From: Hordeum vulgare subsp. vulgare
Lineage: Eukaryota > Streptophyta > Magnoliopsida > Poales > Poaceae
Reading direction: 5' to 3'
NCBI RefSeq assembly: GCF_904849725.1
Contig: NC_058520.1
Span: 399,541,993-399,605,992, forward strand
Length of the DNA stretch: 64,000 nt
The translations under genes were made by a program, and so were the position numbers. Below, piece by piece: positions 34,477-46,300 of the stretch. How positions within the stretch are numbered: the stretch's first letter is position 1; each line of letters starts with the position of its first letter. Below the pieces are notes generated by a model. The model was not told the DNA's origin. It did no database searches and saw nothing but the letters and a program-made list of their open reading frames with translations.

Positions 34477-34481
34477 CATGG
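34477..34481. repeat. Target-site duplication CATGG, right copy
   Basis: It pairs with 13522-13526. The minus-strand pol resumes directly after it. Confidence 0.93.
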
Positions 34482-36165
34482 CTTGAATCCACTCAGGTTC
34501 CATGAATGCTTCAACAATTTTTGAGGGTTCTGTGATAGACACGAAAGAGGAATGCCCAAAAAAGTTAACTAAATGTGAAGCTTTTGAGCGAGTGAGAGGA
34601 CCTGGTGCATTGATGTCACCGAGGATTTTGTCAAGTACTACTTCATTTGCAATCCTTGGATGAGTTCGTTGAAGACTTTGGTTGGGCTGAGGAATTTGAT
34701 CTGTAGCATTTTCCTCATGTGCACCTGCTTGAATTTCATCAATGTTGGGGATGACTTCTTCAACAAGGGGTTGTTCCTCAGTAGGAATGATATATTCAGT
34801 AGCTTTGAGCTTGATGGCTTCCTTAGGAGTCAATTTATCTGGCACATGAGGCAGTTGCTCTCTTTGCGAGCCGTTAGTTTCATCGAACCACACATCTACA
34901 GTTTCAACAACCTTGTTGCGATAGATGTTGAAGACTCTGTAGGTGTGCCATTCCTTTCCGTAACCAAGTATAAAACCCTCATGTGGTTTAGGTGGAAACT
35001 TTGAGCTATGGTGAGGATCTCTAATCCAGCATCTTGCAGTGAAGACTTTGAAATAACTTGCATTGGGTTTCTTCTAAGTGAGGAGTTCATATGAGGTTTT
35101 CTTGAGGAATTTGTGAAGATATACCCTGTTGATGATGTGGCAAGTAGTGTGATTGCTTCAGGCCAGAAGCGATGAGGAGTCTGATATTCTTCAAGCATTC
35201 TCCGTGCCATTTCAACCCGAGTCATGTTCTTGCATTCAACGCCGCCATTCTGTTGAGGAGTATAAGGAGCATGCAGTTCATGAGTAATACCAGGTTCATC
35301 AAGATAATCATCAAGACCAGTGTTTTTGAATTCTGTCCCATTACCACTCCTGATCTGTTTGATCTTGAGGCCAAAGTTCATCAAGGCCTTTGAGGAAAAT
35401 TGTTTGAATACTTCCTCCACTTCAGTTTTATACAAAATGATGTGTACCCAGGTATAGCGAGAATAGTCTTCAATGATGACAAAGCCATATAAAGATGCTG
35501 CATTGGTTAGAGTAGCATAATGAGTAGGTCCAAACAAATCCATGTGAAGCAATTCAAACAGACGAGTAGTAGTCATGATAGTCTTCGAGGGGTGTTTGGA
35601 TCTGGTTATTTTTCCAGACTCACAAGCACCGCAGAGATGGTCCTTGAGGAATTTGATGGATTCGATGCCAATGACATGCTTCTTCTTCGCTAGTGTGTGC
35701 AAATTCCTCATGCGTGCATGACCAAGTCGTCGATGCCATAGCTAGCCTTCTGAGGTTTTTGCTAGTAAGCATGTGGCTGGTTGAGGACCTGTGGAAAAAT
35801 CAACAATATACAAATCTCCTCTCCTAAAGCCTTAGAAGACTTTGGATTTGTCATATTCCATGATGACTACACATCTATATTTTCCAAAGATGACAATCAT
35901 ATCAAGATCACAAAGCATTGAGACTGACATGAGGTTAAATCCAAGGGATTCAACAAGCATGACTTTGTCCATGTGCCGGTCCTTGGAGATAGCCACTTTA
36001 CCAAGTCCTAATACCTCTCTTTTACCTTTATAAGCGTAAGTGATTTGCTTCAGTGGAAATGGAGTCAGTGGCATATTCATCAATAAGATTTTATTACCAG
36101 TCATGTGATTTGTGCAACCATTTTCAAGAACCCACTCTGTATTCTTGGATTTGTCATCCTGCAGA
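34477..36165 (-). pseudogene. Minus-strand copia protease-integrase and start of RT region
   Basis: Reading leftward: protease remnant with HMTGNKILLMNMPLTPFPLK (36104 onward), then HHCC/integrase at 35711-34896 (LCGACESGK, LLHMDLFGPTHYATLTNAA, IEDYSRYTWV, IRSGNGTEFKNT, APYTPQQNGG). The catalytic second Asp appears as SGNGT instead of SDNGT. The linker is 34893-34477, ending [12 protein letters not shown], exactly where the plus-strand element interrupts the gene. Frames change near 35070 and 35740. It retains the QQNG region that the plus-strand sister has lost to a stop. Confidence 0.85.
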
Positions 36166-36199
36166 TGAATTAGTATAGCTTACCATCTCATATGCTTGA

Positions 36200-38823
36200 A
36201 ACTTGAAGAATATGATATCAATTTCATCATATAAGAATTTCATCACAAACGGTAAATTTGAGGATGAGTGAAATGATATCATTTCATTTTTAGCTTGTGT
36301 CCAATCAAGCAATTTCCTCATGTCTCCAGCAAATTTTTTAGATGATGATTTTCATCTAGAGACCAGACCTGCAGAAGTGATTAGTTTGATTTCTTCACCA
36401 CCCACATATGAAGGGGTGGCAAAGAGTTCATCATCCTGCGAGCACCATATGAGAATGGAGGCATTGAAGCTAATGCACTTCTTTTCACAATAAGGGGGTT
36501 AGAGTACTCATATGAACATAATGATTTGAGGCATAATGCTCATATTCATGTCCCTTGTAATTTCCATGCATATCAGAAGAATTAGTGCGAGTACGAGCAT
36601 AATTTTGACCTCTTGAGGAATTTGATCCTCGTGAAGACTTTGGTCCACCTGAGGAATTTGATTTGGGGTTCTGGTTCTTCACTGGTGGTGTAATGAGGTC
36701 ATTTACTTTAATATTTTTCCAAGGAACTTTTGGGAACCCGGAGTTTCCTCAGGGGTGGTCCATTCCTGTAGTTAGTTCCAACATATTAAGCAAATAATTC
36801 ACCAGATTGATTTTTGAACAGTTTATAGTTGTTATCAAATGACTCATCAAAGGAATAGGACATTTCACATGCAAAGCCTGTTAGAGTAGATGGATCAATG
36901 GAAGGGCCTTTAGCAGCAACCCCTGAATTTTTGGGATATTGCTCAGGTTTCCAGTATGATCCATCAGCATTCAATTTCCTCTCGAAGGCAATGCCCTCTT
37001 TCCTCAGGTTCCGGTTCAGAATCTTCTTTTTGAGCACATCACAAAGGGTTTGATGCCCTCTGAGACTTTTGCATATGCCTATCACATACAGTTCCTTCAA
37101 CGCTGCATTTTTGTCAGTATCATTTGTGGCTTCCTCAAGTGAAGAATTTGATACCACATGAGCAGTTGAAGAATTTGTAGCGATAGAAGCATTTGATGAT
37201 TCTGGTGAAGAATTAGCAGTTCCACACTCGATGCATTTCACACATGGTGGAATGAATTCAACCTGAGGTGTACTAATCTTTTGAGCAAGCAATGAATCGT
37301 TTTCCATTCGATGATCATCATGAGACATTCTTCACTTCTCGAGATCAAGCTTCCTTTGAATAAATTCATAGGAAAGTTTCTCATGATCAGCCAAGATTGT
37401 GCCATAACGATCTTGAAGACTATCAAATCTAGACTGAAGACTTTTTACATCTTTAGTGAGGACTTGAGTATGATTCATTTCATTGTTCAACAGATCATCG
37501 CTTTTGTCTAGCAGTTTCTGAATCTTTTCAATGGCACTTTGTTGCTTAGTGGCAACGTTGGCAAGTTTATAGTAACTAGGTTTTTGATAATCATCAGGTT
37601 CACAGTCACTAATCAGAGGAGGAATTGTGGTTTGGTATGTTTGAACCTTTTGCCATGAAGCAATAGGTTGGAGCGAATCATCAGCATATTCATCAGTGTA
37701 GATAGTGTTGTCATTTTCTTATAGGTTGAAGATTGACTTGCTGATGAATGTGGTGGCCAGCGCAAGACTTGCCACACCATACTCTAACTCCACTTGAGAA
37801 CCTTCCTCTTCATCAGATTCCTCGGATTCTTCTTCAGAATCCATTTCCTCGCCAATGAGTGCCCGGGCCTTTCTGAAACTGGTCTTCTTGTGCGATGAGG
37901 ACTTTGAAGATGAGGATTTTGAAGATTTCTTCTTTTTCTTTGAGTCATCAAAACTTTCATCCTTGTATTTCTTCTTCCTTGATTCTTTCATCCAGCAAGG
38001 ACAGTAAACAATGTAGTGACCAGATTTTTTGCATTTGTGGCAGGTTCTTTTCTTGTAGTCGTCAGATGAAGATTCTAATTTCCTCATATCTTTTCTTGAA
38101 GATTTTCCAAACTAACCATGCTTTGTGAACTTCAGGAATTTCCTCACGAGCATTGCAAGTTCCTGGCCAAGTTCTTCAGGGTCACCAAGACTACAATCCG
38201 AGTCTTCTACATCAGATGAGGAAACAACCTTAGCCTTCAACACACGAGGTCTTGAGTAGCTTGGTCCATACAGATCTCTCTTTTATTCTTGTTGGAATTC
38301 ATGAGTATTGAGTCTCTCAAGTATATCAGTAGGATCAAGCATCTTGTAGTCTCTTCGTTCTTGAATCATCTGAACCAGTGTGCAAATGATGGATCAAGAA
38401 ATCGTAACAGTTTCTTCACAACCTCATGGTCAGTGATGTCTCTAGCTCCTAGTGCTTGTGGTCCATTTGATATGTCTGTGAGGCGATCAAAGGTTTCTTG
38501 GCAGCTTTCATTGTCAAGCCTCTTGAAGCGATTGAAGAGATTGCGAAGAAGATCAACACGAGAGTCACGCTGTGTTGAGACTCCCTCATTGACTTTGGAC
38601 AGCCTATCCCAGATAAGCTTAGCTGTGCCCAAAGCACTCACTCTGCCATACCGACCTTTGCTCAGATGACCACAGATGGAGGGAATAGCATTTTCCACAA
38701 TATAACAGAGATCATTGTCAACTGCGTGAAAATGCATTTGTATCTTGGTCTTCTAGTAGGGAAGTCCTTTCCTTCGAAGGTAGGACATCCAGGAGTAAGC
38801 CTGATCATACATGCGGTTGACAT
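36200..38823 (-). pseudogene. Minus-strand copia gag and linker
   Basis: The start is ATG at 38823 (reading leftward), 50 bases inside the primer site, with MSTACMIRLTPGCPTF. Gag motifs include GRVSALGTAKLIWDRLSK and TQRDSRVDLLRNLFNRFKRL. The zinc knuckle is CHKCKKSGHYIVYC near 38045-38000. Then come a Lys/Ser-rich and Glu-rich stretch (37990-37780), a middle segment at 37328-36786, and a Ser/Asn-rich stretch near 36650. Several frames are used (38737-38366, 38087-37719, 37328-36786), and a TAG follows FPY early on, so it is inactive. Comparison with the plus-strand sister identifies the transition stops there. Confidence 0.8.
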
Positions 38824-38872
38824 AACAAAAACTCCAGGTGGTTAAACCAAAATCACACAGAACAAGGGAGTA

Positions 38873-38890
38873 CCTTGCTCTAATACCAAT
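38873..38890 (-). other. Primer binding site (tRNA-Met type), minus strand
   Basis: On the minus strand it reads ATTGGTATTAGAGCAAGG, directly after the LTR; the usual C of ATCAG is mutated to T. Confidence 0.8.
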
Positions 38891-40303
38891 TTAAAGTGCA
38901 TTATATCGACTAGAGGGGGTGAATAGGTGATTTTTACGATTTCATTACTAAGGAAATTCCTAGCGAGGATAGCCCTCAGTCATGAACTAAGTGCAGCGGA
39001 AGTAGAACCAAATCAGGGGAGCAAAAACTTCAAAGTAAAGTACTCAACAAGTTTTCATAGATTCGGTTTGCAGAGGTCACAAGTACAGGATAAGCAGGTG
39101 AAGATTAACTCGGGTGAAGAATTTGAGGTTGAGGAAATTCAAATAAAGTATTCAGACACATTCTTCAAATAGTTAGATGAGAGTCTTTAGCATACAATTG
39201 AGGAAATGAGAGAGTTGAAGAAATAGAACCCGTAGCTTGATGAAGAGAGTTGCTCATGACCCAGTTCCAACTGCTGTGATAGTTGTACGTCTAGTTCAGA
39301 GCGGCTTGGTATTGAAACCAAAGGATACACAGTCCCGGGACACACAGTCCCTACCGTATTCTCCTTGAGCTAAGCACACACGGTCCTCGCCCAACACTCA
39401 TGGTAAGTCTTCATGTCGGACTTCCAAACCCTCGCAAACTTGGTCACCCGGCGATCCACAATTGACTGTTGGATGCTCTAGACCATGATGCCTAGCCATC
39501 TGGAGGATACACAGTCCTCAAAGGTAACAAGCGTCAATTCCACACAAGAACAACTTCTTGAGTGATGCTCAATCACTTGGGTTTTTGGTCTGGGTTTGGT
39601 GTTTGGGGTATTTCCTCACTTGATGATTTTCTCTCGATGAATCTGAGGAATTTGGGTTGCTCTAAATGACTATAGTGAGTTTCTCTCAGAGCAGCCAACC
39701 AACTAGTGGTTGTGGGTTGTGGCTATTTGTAGCCTCGGAGTATCCCGACATGATTTGACATAAATGCCGTTTAATAATATGACCGTTGGGTGGATAAGAT
39801 CTGTGACACGTGGCGCGTGGTGCGGCAACGGTCGAACCTTTCAACTGTGAAAGTCCTCATGTCTCTCATATTCCTCACTCTGAGGCTTTGGTAGATTTAG
39901 GTTTGGATTGAGCATCATGAGGAAATTCGTTCTGTAGTTTCACCTCGACCCCCTTTAACAGTACGGTATTCCTATGACTCAACTGTAAACAAAATGAAAC
40001 AAAAAGAGTAAATCTTCATGCTCCAAAATCTTCAGAGTGTTTTCTTGAGAACACACCGAATTCCTCATCTTCAATATATTCATGTGGAATATCAACTTCT
40101 TCACAATTTCTTTGCGATCAAAGTCTTCAAGGAATGACCAAAGCCTTCACCGGAAGACATTCATTTTTAGGGGTCGATATTCATCGAATAACTCGAACTC
40201 CTCAGCAACTTATAGAGCCTGTGTACAATCACAAACATATCAGTCTCTTGACCTATAAGTATTCAAACCCAAATATCACTAACGGTTACTAGATGCATTT
40301 ACA
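38891..40303 (-). repeat. 5' LTR of the minus-strand Sirevirus, ~1413 bp
   Basis: On the minus strand it runs from TGTAAATGCATCTAG (right end) to TGCACTTTAA (left end, CA mutated). It is homologous to LTRs 1-5 and the solo LTR at 40823 but more degraded: its TATA block reads CTACAAATAGCC. Confidence 0.85.
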
Positions 40304-40822
40304 TCCTCATACTGGCATCTGAGCCAAAACTTGAAAACTTCAATCACAGAAAACTTAACGGAACTTCGTGAGATGGGTTAATATGATAAATTGAGATCAT
40401 TCACTTAAATAATGACAATACAAGATTCATAATTGTTATAACATGATTCCTACTCTATTATATCATTCCCATGATTTATATCACTCAATATAAGCTACTG
40501 AAACACTAAAACAAGCAAACTATGCATTGCAAACAGAATCTACCAAGAATAGAGCAGTCTCTGAAGATCTGAATGAAAACCATACTTCAGTGTCTCTAAT
40601 AATTCAAAAAAATTTGTACAACAGAGAGAATTTGCATAAAAAATTGTTTAACAAATTTAGTATTTTTGGATCCTCCAGTAAAATCATAGAAATTCTGCAC
40701 TAGATGTAAAAGTTTCTATTTTTGCACAGAATCAAAAAGCAAGTATCCACACTATCTCAAAGGCTTTACGTGGCACTTTATTGAAATAAAAGATACAAAA
40801 TATGATTAATATAGTAGATTAC
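40304..40822 (-). other. Internal fragment of the minus-strand Athila-like element
   Basis: In reverse complement this resembles about 2450-2920 of the plus-strand element. It also partly repeats, in diverged form, the segment at 11690-12005. No gene. Confidence 0.6.
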
Positions 40823-42186
40823 TGAAAGTGCATTATATCGACTAGAGGGGGGTGAATAGACAATTTTTACAATTTCATCACTGAGGAAAATCCTCAATCA
40901 TGAACTGAGTGCAGCGGAGATCGTACTAAGTCAAAAGTGCAAAAACGTCTACAACAAAGTACTCAATGTGAATTAAGAGAATCGGTTTACATAGGTCAAG
41001 AGTACAGGATAAGCAGGTGAAGAATAACTCAGTTGAAGAATTTGAGGTGAGAAATTCAGAGAAAGTCTTCAGTCAAATTCTTCAAACAGTACACACGAGT
41101 TGAGGAAATAGAACCAGCACGTCGATGAAGACAGTTGTTGCTGACCCAGTTCCAACTGCTGTGAGAGTTATACATCTAGTTTGGAGTGGCTTGGTATTGA
41201 AACCAAAGGACACATAGTCCCAGGACATAAAGTCCCTACCGTATTCTCCTTGAGCTAAGGACACATAGTCCTCGCCCAACACTTGTGGTTAGTCTTCAGG
41301 GCAGACTTCCAAACCCTCACAAACTCGTTCACCCGACGATCCACAATTGACTGTTGGATGCTCTAGACCATTACGCCTAGCAGTCTGGAGGATGCACAAT
41401 CCTCAAAGGTAACAAGCGTCAGTTCCACAAGGGGAAAACGTAGTCAGTGATGCTCAATCACTTGGGGTTTGGTTTGGGTTTGGGTGTTTGGGGAATTTCC
41501 TCACTTGATGATTTTCGCTCAAAGACTTTGAGGAATTTAGGTTGCTCTAAATAACAAGTGTCAGTTTCTCTTGGAGCAGGCAACTAGCTAGTGGTTGTGG
41601 GGGTGGCTATTTATAGCCTGGGAGCATCTCGACATGGTTTGACATAAATGCCCTTAATGATATGACCGTTGGGTGGATAAGATATGGGACAGGTGGCGCG
41701 TGGCGCGATAACAGTCAGAACTTTCAACTCTGAAAGTCCTCATGTCTCTCATGTTCCTCACTTTAAGGATTTGGTAGTTGTAGGTTTGGGTTGAGCATCA
41801 TGAGGAAATTCTTTCCATAGTTTTACCTCGACCCCCTTTAACAGTATGGTGTTCCTATGACTCAAGAGTAAAGAAAATGAAACATAAAGAGTAAATCTTC
41901 AAGCTTCAAATCTTCAGAGTATTTTCTTCGGGAATCACCGAATTCCTCATCTTCAATATCTTAATGAGGAATATTATTTTCTTCGCAATTTCTTTGCGAT
42001 CAAAGTCTTCAAGGAATGACGAAATTCTTCACTCGAAGACATACATTTTTAGGGGTCGATATTCATCGAATAACTCAAACTCCTCAGCGACTTATAGAGT
42101 GTGTGTACACTTACAAACTTATCAGTCTCTTAACCTACAAGTCTTCAATACACCAAAATCACTAAGGGGCACTAGATGCACTTACA
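40823..42186 (-). repeat. Solo Sirevirus LTR, 1364 bp
   Basis: A complete LTR (plus-strand ends TGAAAGTGC and GCACTTACA) with no adjoining primer site or tail. It is flanked by ATTAC (40818-40822) and ATTAA (42187-42191), an imperfect 5-bp duplication. It retains the TATA block (41608-41615 in reverse complement). It was formed by LTR-LTR recombination of a former insertion. The ORFs inside it are not genes. Confidence 0.8.
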
Positions 42187-42389
42187 ATTAACCATGTGAA
42201 CACTCAAAAAAAGTAAGTAAAAGTGTTGGGTTCTCTCCCAACAAGCGCTTTTCTTTAATGCCTTTTAGCTAGGCAAGATGACTTCAATGATGCTCGTATA
42301 TGAATAATAGTTTAAACATGCAAGAGAGCATCATGAATCACATGGAAAGCACATTTTAGTCTAACCCACTTCCTATGCATAGGGATTTT

Positions 42390-43172
42390 TCAAGAAAACA
42401 ACTTATTGTAGCAGGAATCATCTTGCATAGGAAGGAAAAACAAACATAACTTCAAAACTTTGAACACATAGAGAGGAAACTTGATATTATTGCAATTCCT
42501 ACAAGCATATCTTCCTCCCTCATAATAATTTTCAGTAGCATCATGAAGGAATTCAAGAATATAACTATCACATACAACATTCTTTTCATGATGCACAAGC
42601 AAAGAATTTTTATTACTAGATACACAAGCAAAATTCTTATCATTCATAGTAGTGGGAGAAAACTCAACAAAATAACTATCATGGGATACTTGAGTCGCAT
42701 AATTCAAATGAAAATTAAAATCATGATGACGATTTCATGGTTATTATTACTCTTTATAGCATACATGCCATCACAATAATCATCATAGATAGTAACTTCA
42801 GTGCCATAGTCAATTTAAACCTCTTCCAAAATAGTGGACTCATCACTAAATAAGTCACAACCTCTCCAAATCCAATTTTATCATTATGAAAATTTTAACA
42901 CCCTCCAAAATAGTGGAATCATTAGTACCTAGAGTTGACACTCTTCCAAAACCACTTTCATCAATATAATCATCGTAAATAGGAGGCAAGCTTTCATCAT
43001 AATAAAGTTTCTCATCAAAACTCGGGGGACTAAAAATATCATCTTCATCAGGCATAGCATCCCCAAGCTTATGGCTTTGCATGTCATTAGCATCATGGAT
43101 ATTCAGAGAATTCATACTAACAATATTATTATCATGCTCATCATTCAAGGAATTCAAATTAAGCATTTTCAT
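42390..43172 (-). pseudogene. Diverged homologue of the unknown Athila-like ORF
   Basis: Reading leftward, 43172-42855 gives an acidic N-terminal part (NDEHDNNIVSMNSLN, SHKLGDAMPDEDD). After a frame break, 42707-42390 gives HHEKNVVCDSYILEFLHDAT, ENYYEGGRYACRN and IKFPLYVFKVLKL. The pattern YYExGxYxCRN...K.PL and the later IPMHRKWVRL-like part match the plus-strand copies at 1609-2337 and 6864-7653, although the DNA is strongly diverged. The function is unknown; the conservation points to past selection on the protein. Confidence 0.6.
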
Positions 43173-43362
43173 AAATTATTCCTCTAGCAATTGAGCACAA
43201 TTTTCCTTTCCATCATTTTCAAGAAAGACATGATAGAGATGAACAATATGAGACCACCTCAATTCCATTTTTTTAATTTTCATTTTATAAACCAAATTAG
43301 TCATAAAAAGAAACTAAAGGACTAAATTGCAAGATCTAAATATATACATTCAAGCATTCACC

Positions 43363-43380
43363 TCCCTGGCAACGACGCCA
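43363..43380 (-). other. Primer binding site (tRNA-Asp type), minus strand
   Basis: On the minus strand it reads TGGCGTCGTTGCCAGGGA, the tRNA-Asp site with two transitions, placed 10 bases inside the LTR. Confidence 0.75.
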
Positions 43381-43390
43381 GAAAAGAGCT

Positions 43391-46300
43391 TGATGTATAC
43401 TACACAAGTTGTTCTTGTAGACTCATGTTGGGCCCCCAAGTGCAGAGTTTTGTGGGACAGTAGCAAATTTCCCTCAAGTGGATGACCTAAGGTTTATCAA
43501 TCCGTGGGAAGCGTAGGATTAAGATGGTCTCTCTCAAACAACCCTGCAACCAAATAATAAAAAGTCTCTTGTGTCCCCAACACACCAAAAACAATGGTAA
43601 GTTGTATAGGTGCACTAGTTCGGCGAAGAGATGGTGATACAAGTGTAGTAATGATAGTAGATATTGATTTTTATAATAGGAACAATAAAAAACAGCAAGG
43701 TAGCAAGTAACAAAAGTGAGCATAAACAGTATTGCAATGCTTAAAAATGAAGCCTAGGTACGTACTTTCGCTAGTGCAATCTCTTAATAATACTAATATA
43801 ATTGGATCACATAACAATCCCTCAACGTGCGATGAAGAATCACTCCAAAGTTAGTATCTAGTGGAGAACATCAGAAGAAATTGTTTGTAGGGTACGAAAC
43901 CACCTCAAAGTTCTTATATCCAATCAATCTTTTCAAGAGTTCATTCTATGATAACAAGTTATCCTTCCTGATCGATCTATCAAAGAGTTCGTACTAAAAT
44001 AACACCAATGATACATATCAATCAACCCTGATGTTACCTAGAAACTCCAATGTCACCTCAAGTATCCATGTGCTAATTATAAGACATGCATAAAACAATT
44101 TATGATTCTTCATATTCAAGCCAACACAAAGAACTTCAAGGAGCACACCAAGATTTCTATCGCAAAACGTAGTATGAAAACATGCAATCAACCCCTATGC
44201 CTAGATCCCCAAGGTCACCGGAATCCGCAAGTTCATGCCACAACATATATCAAGTGAATCACTTGAATACCCTAATGTCACTACGGGTATCCTCATGCAA
44301 GACATATATCATGTGCTCTCAAACCTGAATATTCAATCCAACATAACGAGATCTTAAAGTGAAAGAGTCAATTCAAGACAACAATAGCATGGGACAAACA
44401 CCATATGATCCAACTATATTAACAAGGCCCGTGATATATCAAGATCATGACATCTCAAGAACACGAGAGAGAGCGAGAGAGATAAAACACATAGGTACTG
44501 GTACAAACCCTTAGCACCGAGGGTGGACTACTCCGTCCTCGTCATGGCCTCTGCCGGTATGATGAAGATAGCCACCAAAGATAATCTCCTCCTCTGACAT
44601 GGTGCCGGAGCGGGACGCCAATTGTTTTTTCATGGCTACAGGGGCTTGCGGTGGTGGAACTTCTCGTCTAGGGTTATTTCTAGAGGTTTCTATATTACAA
44701 GATTTTTGGGCGTTGTGATCACGCCAAGCTAGGCCACGAGGTGCCCACGAGATACCAGGCCGCGCTAGTTGAGATGGCACGCCCTGGTGTAACTTGGGCA
44801 CTAGGGGGGCTCACTCTGGTGGTTCTTGATACGTCTCCAACGTATCTATAATTTTTGATGGTTCCGTGCTATTATCTTGTCAAACTTTGGATGTTTTGTA
44901 TGTCTTTTATACCTTTTTTGGGACTAACTTATTAACTGAGTGCCAAGTGCCAGTTCCTGTTTTTTCCGTGTTTTTGACCCTTTTCACAGGAGAATATTAA
45001 ATGGAGTCCAAACGAAATAAAACCTCCGAAAATATTTTTTCCAGAACAGAAGATACACTTGGAGCTTGAAAACCAAGGCAGAGGCCACCAGGGGAAGCCA
45101 CAAGCCCCCTAGGCGCGGCCAGGGGGGCCGCGCCTAGCAGGCTTGTGGGCCCCCTGTGACTCGTCTGCCCCACTTCTTCCGCCTATAAATCCCTGAAAAA
45201 TCCAAAACCACGGGAGAGATCCACGAAAATACTTTTCCGCCGCCGCAAGCTTCTGTCTCCGCAAGATCCCATCTGGGGCACGTTTTGGTGCCCTGTCGGA
45301 GGGGGGATTCTGATACGGAGGGCTTCTTCATCAACACCATTGCCTCTCCGATGATGCGTGAGTAGTTCACCATAGACCTTCGGGTCCATAGCTAGTAGCT
45401 AGATGGCTTCTTCTCTCTCTTGGATCTTCAATACAAAGTTCTCCATGATCTTCATGGAGATCTATCCGATGTAATCTTCTTTTGCGGTGTGTTTGTTGAT
45501 GTCCGATGAATTGTGGATTTATGATCAGATTATCTATGAATCTTATTTGAGTTTCTTCTGGTCTCTTATATGCTTGATTTCATATCCTTGTAATTCTCGT
45601 CGAGTTGTGGGTTTTTTTGGCCAACTTGATCTATGATTCTTGCAATGGGAGAAGTGCTTGGTTTTGGGTTCATACCGTGCGGTGACCTCACCCAGTGATA
45701 GAAGGGGTAGCGAGGCACGCATCGTGTTGTTGCCATCAAGGGTAAAAAGATGGGGTTTATATCTATTGCATGAATTCATCCCTCTACATCATATCATCTT
45801 GCTTAAGGCATTACTCTGTTCTCATGAACTCAATACACTAGATGCATGCTGGATAGCGGTCGATGTGTGGAGTAATAGAAGTAGATGCAGAAAGTATCGG
45901 TCTACTTGTCTCGGACGTGATGCCTATATGTATGATCATTGCCTTAGATATCGTCATGACTTTGCGCGGTTCTATCAATTGCTCGACAGTAATTCGATCA
46001 CCGACCGTAATATTTGCTATCATGAGAGAAGCCTCTAGTGAACACTATGGCCCCCGGGTCTACTTCACATCATATTTTCAGCCCTACACTTTTACTTTGT
46101 TGCACTTTCCGCCTTCAGATCTCACCTTGCAATCAACCGTGAAGGGATTGACAACCCCTTTGTAGCGTTGGGTGCAAGTTTGCTGTTTTTGCGCAGTTAC
46201 TTTGGAGACTTGCGTTGATACTCCTACTGGATTGATACCTTGGTTCTCAAACTGAGGGAAATACTTACTGCTACTGTGCTGCATCACGCTTTCCTCTTTA

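Larger units (their letters stand above)
12006..40303 (-). mobile_element. Minus-strand Sirevirus-type copia element, 3'-truncated and interrupted
   Basis: It reads leftward: 5' LTR 40303-38891, methionine-tRNA primer site 38890-38873, gag, protease, integrase and RT-RNase H down to about 12030. It is split by the plus-strand Sirevirus (13527-34476) with CATGG at both borders. Everything after RNase H, including the third ORF and 3' LTR, is missing at the left junction near 12005. The order PR-INT-RT-RH is that of Ty1/copia. It is a close relative of the element inserted into it. Confidence 0.85.
42187..43390 (-). other. 5' internal region of the minus-strand Athila-like element
   Basis: Reading leftward from the LTR it holds the primer site (43380-43363), the ORF remnant 43172-42390, then sequence matching 2331-2380 (GCGCTTGTTGGGAG near 42232). 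A polypurine-like motif lies at 43057-43070. Confidence 0.7.

Noticed and set aside
40823..42186. Second LTR of the truncated minus-strand Sirevirus
   Set aside because: Same orientation and family, but flanked by its own ATTAC/ATTAA and separated by Athila-like DNA, without primer site or tail; better explained as a solo LTR.
45640..46165. ORFs repeated in every Athila-like LTR (also 769-1257, 884-1186 and 6140-6442)
   Set aside because: They lie wholly in LTR leader sequence, differ in frame and length between copies, and are broken in the diverged old LTR.
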